This document shows, piece by piece, positions 1 through 5,556 of a stretch of DNA of 5,556 nt. The notes beneath the pieces were generated by a model. It was not told the DNA's origin. It was given only the letters and a program-made list of their open reading frames with translations, and did no database searches. Source of the DNA: Alphaproteobacteria bacterium (lineage in GTDB: Bacteria; Pseudomonadota; Alphaproteobacteria; Thalassobaculales; Thalassobaculaceae); contig JAPKDN010000235.1 of assembly GCA_028822575.1 (NCBI GenBank), positions 1 to 5,556 on the forward strand, given 5' to 3'. The position numbers and the translations under genes are program-made. The first letter of the stretch is position 1, and every line of letters begins with the position of its first letter.

Positions 1-281
1 CGGGCTCTCTCTCGATGGGCGGTGCGCTGGGCGCGATCAGCGTGGTGACTAAGCATGAATTGGTGCTGGCGATCATTGGCGGTCTTTTCGTGCTCGAGAC
101 CGTTTCGGTCATCGTCCAGGTGTTCTCGTTCAAGCTCACCGGCAAGCGCGTGTTTCGTATGGCCCCACTGCATCATCACTTCGAACAGAAGGGTTGGGCC
201 GAGCCCACGATTGTCATCCGCTTCTGGATTATCGCCGTCATTCTGGCGTTGATTGGTCTCTCAACCCTGAAGTTGAGGTGA
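1..281 (+). CDS. mraY: Phospho-N-acetylmuramoyl-pentapeptide-transferase MraY, C-terminal part (5' end outside window)
   Basis: MraY is an integral inner-membrane enzyme that transfers phospho-MurNAc-pentapeptide from its UDP carrier to undecaprenyl phosphate, giving lipid I. Only the last 92 or so residues are present; the first full codon is at position 3 and the frame is open to the left edge, so the gene is cut by the window and not truncated. The visible part begins at [11 protein letters not shown], which in the family directly follows the catalytic MGD motif. It continues with a hydrophobic helix ([19 protein letters not shown]), the cytoplasmic [10 protein letters not shown] motif (the HHH triad is encoded at 171-179), KGWAEP, and a final membrane helix ending in ATLKLR-like STLKLR. 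These match the C-terminus of E. coli-type MraY closely from memory. The stop codon is TGA at 279-281, 4 bases before murD, and it lies inside the murD ribosome binding site. Confidence 0.97.
   Translation, partial: GSLSMGGALGAISVVTKHELVLAIIGGLFVLETVSVIVQVFSFKLTGKRVFRMAPLHHHFEQKGWAEPTIVIRFWIIAVILALIGLSTLKLR
275..281 (+). promoter_or_regulatory. Ribosome binding site of murD, overlapping the mraY stop codon
   Basis: GAGGTGA is a 7-base match to the 16S anti-Shine-Dalgarno sequence and lies 4 bases before the murD ATG at 286. Its last three bases are the mraY stop codon TGA, so a ribosome ending on mraY sits on the murD initiation region. This supports ATG 286 as the start and suggests coupling, which is an inference. 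Confidence 0.8.
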
Positions 282-285
282 TAGC

Positions 286-1683
286 ATGATCCGGGCGCAC
301 ACCTTCCAGGGCCAAACAGTGGCGGTGATGGGGTTGGCGCGGTCCGGTCTTGCCTCGGTTCGCTCCCTGTTAGCTGGTGGCGCCCGAGTGTTGGCCTGGG
401 ATGACAGCGCGATCTGTTGCGAAGAGGCGGTAAGCCTTGGCGCCGAAAGCACGGATCTGGGCAAAACGAATTTTTCCGGCATAACGGCGATGGTTCTGAG
501 CCCGGGTATTCCGCACACCCATCCGGCCCCGCACCCCGTCGTCGATCGCGCGCGCGCGGCTGGCGTTCCGATTATTGGCGACATTGAGTTGTTGCTGCGC
601 GCCTGTCCAGACGCTCGGGTGATCGGCATAACGGGCACCAACGGAAAGTCAACCACTACCGCGCTGATTGGCCACATTTTGACTGCCGCTGGCCTGCCAG
701 TGGAAGTGGGTGGAAATATCGGTCGCTCGGCTTTGGAGTTCGAGCCGATGGGGGCCGAGGGCATTTTTGTTCTTGAGCTCAGTTCCTATCAGCTTCAGTT
801 GGTTCCCTCGCTTGCCTGTGACCGCGCAGTGTTGCTGAATATTTCACCGGATCATCTTGAGCGCCACGGAGACCTTGCGGGATACATCGCGGCCAAGCAG
901 AGGACCTTCGATGGTATGCCCGACAACGGTGTCGTTGTAATCGGAGACGATGACGCGGAAACTAGAACGTTGGCTGGGCGGCTCGCCACGCACACCGTTA
1001 CCCGGATTTCTGGCCTGGGAATGCCGACGGAGGGTGTCGGTATGGAAGGGCAGTCGGTCGTCGCGATGGTCGCGGGCCGGCGCAAGGTTATTGGAACCTT
1101 GTCGACGGCGCGCGCGCTACCCGGTAGCCATAATGCCCAGAACGCTTGCGCGGCGACGGCGGTTGCCCTGTCGCTTGGGGTTTCTGGCGATGTCATTCGC
1201 GCCGCGTTGTTGGATTTCGCTGGCCTGCCGCATCGTCAAGAAATGGTTGGAGCCGCCGATGGCATCACCTATGTCAACGATTCCAAGGCCACGAATGCGG
1301 ACGCCGCAGCCCGCGCACTGTCTTGTTATGACCCGATTTATTGGATCGTTGGTGGGGTCAGTAAGCAAGGTGGCATCGAGCCCTTAGCCCCTTATTTTCC
1401 AAGAGTTCGGCGGGCTTTTTTGATCGGTGAATCTACCGAGGAATTCGCCGCGACCCTGGAAGGTCGGGTCCCGTATTCAGCATGCGATACGCTCGATCGG
1501 GCCCTCGATGCGGCGGCCGTTCTGGCACTTTCTGAGGGGCGTGGCGGCGCGACTATTCTGCTTTCCCCGGCCTCGGCCTCCTTTGATCAGTTTTCGAGCT
1601 ATGAAGTGCGTGGTGACTGTTTCCGAGACATGGTTTGCGAGCTTCTGGGCAACGGTCGGCCGTGTCAACGGAGGGCGTCATGA
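286..1683 (+). CDS. murD: UDP-N-acetylmuramoyl-L-alanine--D-glutamate ligase MurD
   Basis: This cytoplasmic ATP-dependent Mur ligase adds D-glutamate to UDP-MurNAc-L-Ala. The protein is 465 residues, slightly longer than E. coli MurD (438). Domain 1 (about 1-105) has the Rossmann-like UDP-binding motif GLARSG at 16-21. The central ATPase domain (about 106-311) carries the P-loop GTNGKSTT at 117-124, ELSSYQL at 164-170, NISPDHLERHG at 185-195, the lysine in AAKQR (K204) that aligns by motif with the carbamylated Lys of E. coli MurD, and GSHNAQNA at 280-287. The C-terminal domain (about 312-465) has LPHR at 314-317, NDSKATN at 331-337 and LSPASASFDQF at 426-436. The set NDSKATN plus SPASASFDQF separates MurD from MurC, MurE and MurF. 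ATG 286 has a strong ribosome binding site and places the Rossmann motif at the usual distance from the N-terminus. The stop overlaps the ftsW start by 4 bases. No catalytic motif is missing. Confidence 0.98.
   Translation: MIRAHTFQGQTVAVMGLARSGLASVRSLLAGGARVLAWDDSAICCEEAVSLGAESTDLGKTNFSGITAMVLSPGIPHTHPAPHPVVDRARAAGVPIIGDIELLLRACPDARVIGITGTNGKSTTTALIGHILTAAGLPVEVGGNIGRSALEFEPMGAEGIFVLELSSYQLQLVPSLACDRAVLLNISPDHLERHGDLAGYIAAKQRTFDGMPDNGVVVIGDDDAETRTLAGRLATHTVTRISGLGMPTEGVGMEGQSVVAMVAGRRKVIGTLSTARALPGSHNAQNACAATAVALSLGVSGDVIRAALLDFAGLPHRQEMVGAADGITYVNDSKATNADAAARALSCYDPIYWIVGGVSKQGGIEPLAPYFPRVRRAFLIGESTEEFAATLEGRVPYSACDTLDRALDAAAVLALSEGRGGATILLSPASASFDQFSSYEVRGDCFRDMVCELLGNGRPCQRRAS
1670..1675 (+). 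promoter_or_regulatory. Ribosome binding site of ftsW, inside the murD 3' end
   Basis: GGAGGG lies 4 bases before ATG 1680 and decides the start of ftsW. The in-frame upstream TTG at 1635 has no comparable site at its usual distance and would add 15 residues that look like murD sequence read in another frame. Confidence 0.75.
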
Positions 1684-2804
1684 GTTCGGTCGCCCGCACC
1701 GATACCAGCCTGATGGGCAACTGGTGGTGGACAGTCGATCGGTGGTCATTTGGCTCGCTGGTATTGCTGGTTTTGTTTGGGGCGTTGATGGTTTTCGCTG
1801 CTAGCCCAGCGGTGGCCTTGCGGCTTGATCTTGGCAGCTATCACTTCGTGCAACGTCAATTGATGCTACTGCCCGTCGCGTTGGTTTTCCTGGTCGTGTT
1901 GTCGCTTCCCAGTCCCTCGAACATTCGCCGGCTGGCCTGTCTTGGTTTCGTTGGATGTGTCGTGCTGATGATCCTGACGTTGATCTTTGGCGCCGAGATA
2001 AAGGGCGCGCGTCGGTGGTTGTCGGTCGCCGGGTTTTCCCTGCAGGCGTCGGAGTTCCTCAAACCCTGTTTCGCGGTGGTTGCGGCCTGGATGTTCGCCG
2101 AATGGCGTCGCACGCCCGAGTTTCCCGGCCATTGGATTGCGATGGGCCTTTATGTGTTGGTGGTCGGGTTGCTGCTTCTTCAGCCTGATCTTGGGCAAGC
2201 CGTGATTGTGTCGGCTGTTTGGTTCGGCCAATTCTTTCTGGCAGGGCTGCCGATAGTGCTTGTCATCTCGCTATTTGGCCTCGGCGTGGTCGGTTTGGTT
2301 GGCGCCTATTTCATTTTCCCCCATGTTAGCGACCGGGTGGACCGGTTTCTCAATCCGGCCAGCAGCGACACCTACCAGGTCGACCGCTCGCTCGAAGCCT
2401 TCGCCAATGGTGGTTTGGTGGGCACCGGCCCGGGTGAAGGCAAGATCAAGGGGGTGCTGCCGGACGCGCATGCCGATTTCGTGTTCGCCGTGGCGGGCGA
2501 GGAGTTTGGCGCCCTGGTCTGCCTCGCCTTGATCGCGGTCTTTAGTTTTCTGGTTCTACGTGGGTTCTTGCGGCTTATCTCTGAAACGGATCTGTTCATC
2601 CTGATCGCTGCCGCCGGGTTGCTCGCGCAACTCGGATTGCAATCCTTCGTACACATGGCCTCGTCGCTCCAATTAATTCCGGCCAAGGGCATGACTTTGC
2701 CGTTCATCAGCTATGGCGGCTCGTCGTTGCTCGCGCTCTCGATTGGCATGGGCATGATGCTTGGCCTTACCCGCCGGCGTCCGGGACGGGGGAGATTGGT
2801 ATGA
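1680..2804 (+). CDS. ftsW: Septal peptidoglycan glycosyltransferase FtsW (SEDS family)
   Basis: FtsW is a multi-pass inner-membrane protein of the SEDS family that polymerises lipid II into glycan strands at the septum, working with the transpeptidase FtsI. From ATG 1680 the protein has 374 residues, a normal length. After a short cytoplasmic N-terminus with a Trp-rich stretch (WWWTVDRW, 15-22) I see about ten hydrophobic segments, roughly at 24-45, 60-77, 83-104, 126-141, 152-168, 173-190, 191-213, 277-297, 303-325 and 346-364. Family motifs are GARRWLSVAGFSLQASEFLKP-like at 109-129, LQPDLGQ at 167-173, the long periplasmic loop with GLVGTGPGEGKIKGVLPDAHADF up to 267 (D266 matches the Asp essential in FtsW and RodA), AGEEFG at 272-277, and KGMTLPFISYGGSS at 336-349. 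The context inside a dcw cluster, between murD and murG, favours FtsW over RodA. The tail (RRRPGRGR) is basic and cytoplasmic. One oddity is His at 325, where Asn is usual. The gene overlaps murD and murG by 4 bases each. Confidence 0.97.
   Translation: MSSVARTDTSLMGNWWWTVDRWSFGSLVLLVLFGALMVFAASPAVALRLDLGSYHFVQRQLMLLPVALVFLVVLSLPSPSNIRRLACLGFVGCVVLMILTLIFGAEIKGARRWLSVAGFSLQASEFLKPCFAVVAAWMFAEWRRTPEFPGHWIAMGLYVLVVGLLLLQPDLGQAVIVSAVWFGQFFLAGLPIVLVISLFGLGVVGLVGAYFIFPHVSDRVDRFLNPASSDTYQVDRSLEAFANGGLVGTGPGEGKIKGVLPDAHADFVFAVAGEEFGALVCLALIAVFSFLVLRGFLRLISETDLFILIAAAGLLAQLGLQSFVHMASSLQLIPAKGMTLPFISYGGSSLLALSIGMGMMLGLTRRRPGRGRLV
2788..2794 (+). promoter_or_regulatory. Ribosome binding site of murG, inside the ftsW 3' end
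   Basis: GGGGGAG ends 6 bases before the murG ATG at 2801, with GGAG at 2791-2794 as its core. It lies in the codons for the basic FtsW tail and supports ATG 2801, which overlaps the ftsW stop codon. Confidence 0.75.
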
Positions 2805-3976
2805 CGGCTCGTCGCATCGCGCTCGCCGCTGGTGGAACCGGAGGGCACGTCTTCCCGGCTCTCAGTCTCGCCAAGACGTTGACCGCGCGCGGGCACCAGG
2901 TGCTTGTGCTCACTGACAAGCGTGGTAGCGCCTTTGATACCGAAGGCGCGGCCTGGAAAATTGAACGGATCTGCGCGTCGAGCCCGAGCAAAACTGGATT
3001 GCTGGCCAAGCTTGGCGCCATCGCGCTACTTGGACTCGGTGCCCTCGACGCGCTCCGCGCCCTCAATAAATTCCAGGCTGATGCCGTAGTGGGATTTGGC
3101 GGATATCCGTCCGTCCCCGCGGTCTTCGCCGGGTCATGGTTGAACAAACCAGCTATCCTGCACGAGCAGAACGCCGTGTTGGGTCGCGCTAATAGATGGT
3201 TGCTGGCCCGGGCGACCGTTGTCGCGACATCCTTTCACGCGACACTCGGCGCCGATGGTCGCAATCAACCGGTTGAGCGGACCGGCAACCCGGTTCGCGC
3301 CGCGATCCTTGCTCATCGCACGACGCATTTCCTGCCGCCTGTTAGCGATGATGTGATCCGGTTGTTTATCTTTGGTGGCAGTCTTGGCGCTCAGGTTTTC
3401 TCTGATTTGGTGCCGGCGGCGCTGGCTCTAATGCCGGCTGAGCTTCGCTCCCGCCTCGCGCTTACCCAGCAATGCCGGCCCGAGGATTTAGAACGGGTCG
3501 AGCGCGTCTTCGCAGAAATGGGGGTTCGGGCGGAAATCCGATCCTTCTTCGATGATATTCCGGACCGTTTGGCGGCGGCGCATCTTGTGATCGCCCGTGC
3601 CGGCGCGTCGACGGTATGTGAGCTCGCGGTGATTGGGCGGCCATCGATCCTGGTGCCCTATCCTCATGCCATGGATGACCATCAAACCAGGAACGCGGAG
3701 GCGATGGAATCGGCTGGTGGTGGCTGGATGATGCCGGAGAGCACGCTGAGCGCCGAGGCGCTCGCAGCACGGCTCGAGGCGCTGTTCGCGGACCCGGCGG
3801 CCCTGAACAAGGCCGCGTCGGCGGCGCATGGTTTTGGCGTTCCAGACGCAGTCGACCGCCTGGCGGATTTGGTAACACGCGCCGCGTTGGTCCGCAGAGG
3901 CGAGCGCCTCGGAACCGCTAGAGACAGTCAAACCAACGCAAGCTCGCACCTTGTCGAGTGGAAGGCACTGGCATGA
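2801..3976 (+). CDS. murG: UDP-GlcNAc:lipid I N-acetylglucosamine transferase MurG
   Basis: MurG is a GT-B fold glycosyltransferase (family GT28) on the cytoplasmic face of the inner membrane. It adds GlcNAc to lipid I to give lipid II, the substrate of FtsW. The protein is 391 residues against 355 in E. coli. The N-terminal acceptor domain has the glycine-rich loop GGTGGH at 11-16 (H16 is the conserved His), GFGGYPS at 98-104 and HEQN at 121-124. TGNPVR at 161-166 marks the linker. The C-terminal donor domain has GGSLGA at 192-197, RAGAST at 266-271, E274 (in the position that contacts the UDP-GlcNAc ribose), and [15 protein letters not shown] at 285-299, where Q295 and N298 match the sugar-binding Gln and Asn. 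Residues from about 366 onward ([12 protein letters not shown] and so on) form a polar tail with no motif I recognise. ATG 2801 starts 6 residues before the first beta strand leading to GGTGGH, as expected. It overlaps ftsW and murC by 4 bases each. Confidence 0.98.
   Translation: MTARRIALAAGGTGGHVFPALSLAKTLTARGHQVLVLTDKRGSAFDTEGAAWKIERICASSPSKTGLLAKLGAIALLGLGALDALRALNKFQADAVVGFGGYPSVPAVFAGSWLNKPAILHEQNAVLGRANRWLLARATVVATSFHATLGADGRNQPVERTGNPVRAAILAHRTTHFLPPVSDDVIRLFIFGGSLGAQVFSDLVPAALALMPAELRSRLALTQQCRPEDLERVERVFAEMGVRAEIRSFFDDIPDRLAAAHLVIARAGASTVCELAVIGRPSILVPYPHAMDDHQTRNAEAMESAGGGWMMPESTLSAEALAARLEALFADPAALNKAASAAHGFGVPDAVDRLADLVTRAALVRRGERLGTARDSQTNASSHLVEWKALA
3960..3965 (+). promoter_or_regulatory. 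Ribosome binding site of murC, inside the murG 3' end
   Basis: GGAAGG ends 7 bases before ATG 3973. It argues for ATG 3973 over the in-frame GTG at 3958, which overlaps the site and would add only the five residues MEGTG. Confidence 0.7.
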
Positions 3977-5499
3977 GACAGCTTCCGTTGACCATCGGCA
4001 CCTTGCATTTCGTCGGCATTGGCGGCATCGGCATGAGCGGTATCGCCGAGGTCCTGCACAATCTGGGCTATCAGGTTCAAGGTAGTGACCTGGCCGAGAA
4101 CCCCAATGTGCGGCGGTTGATGAATCTTGGCATCAAGGTCTTTGTTGGCCAGGTCGCCGAGAATGTCGCGGACGCGTCGATAATCGTCGTCTCGACCGCG
4201 ATCAAGTCAGATAATCCTGAATTGCTGGCGGCGCGAGAGCGGTTGCTGCCGGTCGTCCACAGGGCTGAGATGCTGGGTGAGCTAATGCGCTTGAAATGGT
4301 CGATTGCTTGCGCCGGTACCCATGGCAAGACCACCACTACCTCGCTGGTCGCGGCGATGTTGGACGCGGCGGATCTTGACCCAACAGTGATTAATGGGGG
4401 GATCATCAATTCCTACGGCACCAACGCCCGGATTGGTGACGGAGAATGGATGGTGGTAGAGGCGGACGAGTCCGATGGTAGTTTTAATCGGCTGCCCGCG
4501 ACCATTGCTGTCGTAACTAATATCGATCCTGAGCATCTGGATTTTCACAAAACCTTTGAGAACTTGCAGGAGGCGTTCCGAGCCTTTGTCGCGAATATTC
4601 CATTCTACGGATTCGCGATCATGTGTATCGACCACCCAACGGTTCAGGCGTTGATACCTAAGGTTTCGGACCGGCGGATCGTAACCTATGGGATGTCACC
4701 GCAAGCTGATGTCCGCGGCTCCGAGGTGTCGATTACGGCGACCGGGTCCCGCTTTACCGTCAGCCTGAAGGGCCGGGCTAGAGAGACCGAGATGCAGATC
4801 CATGATCTGGATCTGCCGATGTACGGCGCCCATAACGTGCTGAACGCCCTGGCGGCGGTGGCGGTGGCGCATGAGATGGGTATGCCAGAGGACGTAATTC
4901 GCGCCGGGTTGGCGAACTTCCAAGGTGTCAAGAGGCGCTTCACTAAGACCGGCGAGTCCCACGGAATCACAGTGATCGACGATTACGGTCATCATCCGGT
5001 CGAGATCACGGCGGTGTTGAGTGCCGCGCGCTCCGCCTGTCCAGAGGGACGTATCACGGCGGTGGTTCAGCCACATCGCTATTCCCGGCTCGCAGATCTG
5101 TTCGAGGATTTTTGTGGTTGTTTCAATGACGCTGATCACGTGATCGTCGCCGATGTGTATGCTGCGGGCGAAGATCCGATCGAGGGCGCTAACCGGGATG
5201 GTCTGGTCGCTGGACTGAGGGCGCGTGGACATCGGCACGTTTTCGCTTTGAATGATCCGGTGGAACTCGCGGCCCGGGTGGCCGATATCGCGACTGCAAA
5301 GGATTTCGTGGTCTGTCTCGGTGCTGGAAACATCACGAACTGGGCCCAAGTCCTGCCGGGTGAGTTGGATCATATTCTCGACGCAACACGGCCCGTGGCG
5401 TTACCTGTTGCCGCCGCTGCGGCCCCATTGAATCAGAACCAACCGACGGTGGCACCATCGGCGCCCTTGGCGATCGATCCGTCGGAAGTCATCCGATGA
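3973..5499 (+). CDS. murC: UDP-N-acetylmuramate--L-alanine ligase MurC
   Basis: MurC is the cytoplasmic ATP-dependent ligase that adds L-alanine to UDP-MurNAc, the first step in building the stem peptide. From ATG 3973 the protein has 508 residues (E. coli 491). Domain 1 has the UDP-binding motif [11 protein letters not shown] at 15-25. The ATPase domain has the P-loop GTHGKTTTT at 115-123, [10 protein letters not shown] at 162-171, NIDPEHLD at 183-190 and [11 protein letters not shown] at 285-295. The C-terminal domain has RRF at 321-323, DDYGHHP at 336-342, QPHRYSR at 366-372 and GAGNI at 450-454. THGKTTT with DDYGHHP is typical of MurC; the related Mpl ligase is unlikely given the cluster and the motif set. 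Residues from about 473 to 508 are rich in Ala and Pro and look disordered, beyond the end of the conserved fold. This tail also encodes the murB ribosome binding site. The stop overlaps the first possible murB start. Confidence 0.98.
   Translation: MRQLPLTIGTLHFVGIGGIGMSGIAEVLHNLGYQVQGSDLAENPNVRRLMNLGIKVFVGQVAENVADASIIVVSTAIKSDNPELLAARERLLPVVHRAEMLGELMRLKWSIACAGTHGKTTTTSLVAAMLDAADLDPTVINGGIINSYGTNARIGDGEWMVVEADESDGSFNRLPATIAVVTNIDPEHLDFHKTFENLQEAFRAFVANIPFYGFAIMCIDHPTVQALIPKVSDRRIVTYGMSPQADVRGSEVSITATGSRFTVSLKGRARETEMQIHDLDLPMYGAHNVLNALAAVAVAHEMGMPEDVIRAGLANFQGVKRRFTKTGESHGITVIDDYGHHPVEITAVLSAARSACPEGRITAVVQPHRYSRLADLFEDFCGCFNDADHVIVADVYAAGEDPIEGANRDGLVAGLRARGHRHVFALNDPVELAARVADIATAKDFVVCLGAGNITNWAQVLPGELDHILDATRPVALPVAAAAAPLNQNQPTVAPSAPLAIDPSEVIR
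5484..5488 (+). promoter_or_regulatory. Ribosome binding site of murB, inside the murC 3' end
   Basis: GGAAG ends 7 bases before ATG 5496 and 10 bases before the second ATG at 5499. The first spacing is closer to the usual optimum, so 5496 is the slightly better start, though both are possible. Confidence 0.55.
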
Positions 5500-5556
5500 T
5501 GGCCGCCCAGCAAATCGGCCGAACCACCTCCGATCGATTGGTCGACCGGTTGCCGG
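5496..5556 (+). CDS. murB: UDP-N-acetylenolpyruvoylglucosamine reductase MurB, N-terminal fragment (3' end outside window)
   Basis: Only 20 codons are visible, starting MMAAQQIGR and ending LVDRLP at the window edge, with the frame still open. The assignment rests on three things: an ATGA overlap with murC preceded by a GGAAG ribosome binding site; the alphaproteobacterial dcw order, in which murB follows murC; and the LVDRLP ending, which resembles the region before the FAD-binding domain in alphaproteobacterial MurB proteins. MurB is a cytoplasmic FAD enzyme that uses NADPH to reduce UDP-GlcNAc-enolpyruvate to UDP-MurNAc, the substrate of MurC. No FAD or catalytic motif falls inside the window, so the fragment could not be identified from its own sequence alone. 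A ddl or ftsQ gene would be the alternative after murC in other lineages. Confidence 0.7.
   Translation, partial: MMAAQQIGRTTSDRLVDRLP

Noticed and set aside
547..558. A (CG)6 alternating tract that could suggest a Z-DNA-prone site or simple repeat
   Set aside because: It encodes Arg-Ala-Arg-Ala in frame within MurD and is short; ordinary GC-rich codon choice explains it.
261..764. A 167-codon open frame on the - strand across the mraY/murD junction
   Set aside because: It is antisense to conserved coding sequence, including the MurD P-loop, and its translation is of low complexity without a family signature.
1635..1679. A 15-residue N-terminal extension of FtsW from TTG 1635
   Set aside because: ATG 1680 has a GGAGGG ribosome binding site and the same ATGA overlap as its neighbours; the extension would overlap murD by 49 bases and matches nothing in FtsW.
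3462..3949. Two overlapping - strand open frames (138 and 153 codons) inside murG
   Set aside because: Both are antisense to the MurG donor domain, overlap each other in different frames and are rich in Arg, Pro and Ser or His, as expected for shadow frames of GC-rich genes.
3958..3972. A 5-residue N-terminal extension of MurC from GTG 3958
   Set aside because: The GTG overlaps the GGAAGG site that serves ATG 3973, and the extra residues are not part of the MurC fold.
4696..5373. A 225-codon open frame on the - strand inside murC
   Set aside because: It lies wholly antisense to a gene with every MurC motif intact, has no recognisable domain, and is expected by chance where stop codons are rare in GC-rich antisense frames.
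1..5556. Search for promoters, terminators, RNA genes, mobile elements, repeats, CRISPR and horizontally acquired inserts
   Set aside because: There is no intergenic space over 4 bases, no hairpin followed by a T run that I could support, no tRNA or repeat array, and no visible break in composition. Hidden internal promoters cannot be excluded by eye.

Overview
The window is an internal piece of a dcw (division and cell wall) gene cluster. It holds, all on the + strand and without a break, the end of mraY, then complete murD, ftsW, murG and murC, then the first codons of murB. The DNA is GC-rich (about 60% by eye). The gene order, with murB directly after murC, and the FtsW N-terminus (a WWWTVDRW stretch just before the first membrane helix) point to an alphaproteobacterium, perhaps of the Rhodospirillales type. 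The lineage is an inference from remembered family patterns, not from a search.

Layout: the mraY C-terminus ends at 281. After 4 bases comes murD (286-1683), then ftsW (1680-2804), murG (2801-3976), murC (3973-5499) and murB (5496 to beyond the right edge). The last four junctions are all 4-base ATGA overlaps, in which the start codon of one gene overlaps the stop codon of the one before. Each start has a purine-rich Shine-Dalgarno sequence inside the end of the preceding gene. There is no intergenic space longer than 4 bases, and I see no promoter, terminator, RNA gene, mobile element, repeat array or CRISPR. The window therefore looks like the middle of one long, translationally coupled transcript whose promoter lies upstream.

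Together the genes cover most of the lipid-linked steps of peptidoglycan synthesis. MurB (partial here) makes UDP-MurNAc, MurC adds L-Ala and MurD adds D-Glu. MraY moves the finished UDP-MurNAc-pentapeptide onto undecaprenyl phosphate (lipid I), MurG adds GlcNAc (lipid II), and FtsW polymerises lipid II at the division septum with its partner transpeptidase FtsI.

This is a conserved housekeeping region. All key catalytic motifs I looked for are present and the reading frames are intact. I found no evidence of an undescribed system. The points worth a second look are small: the regular overlap architecture, one unusual residue in FtsW, and low-complexity C-terminal tails on MurC and MurG.
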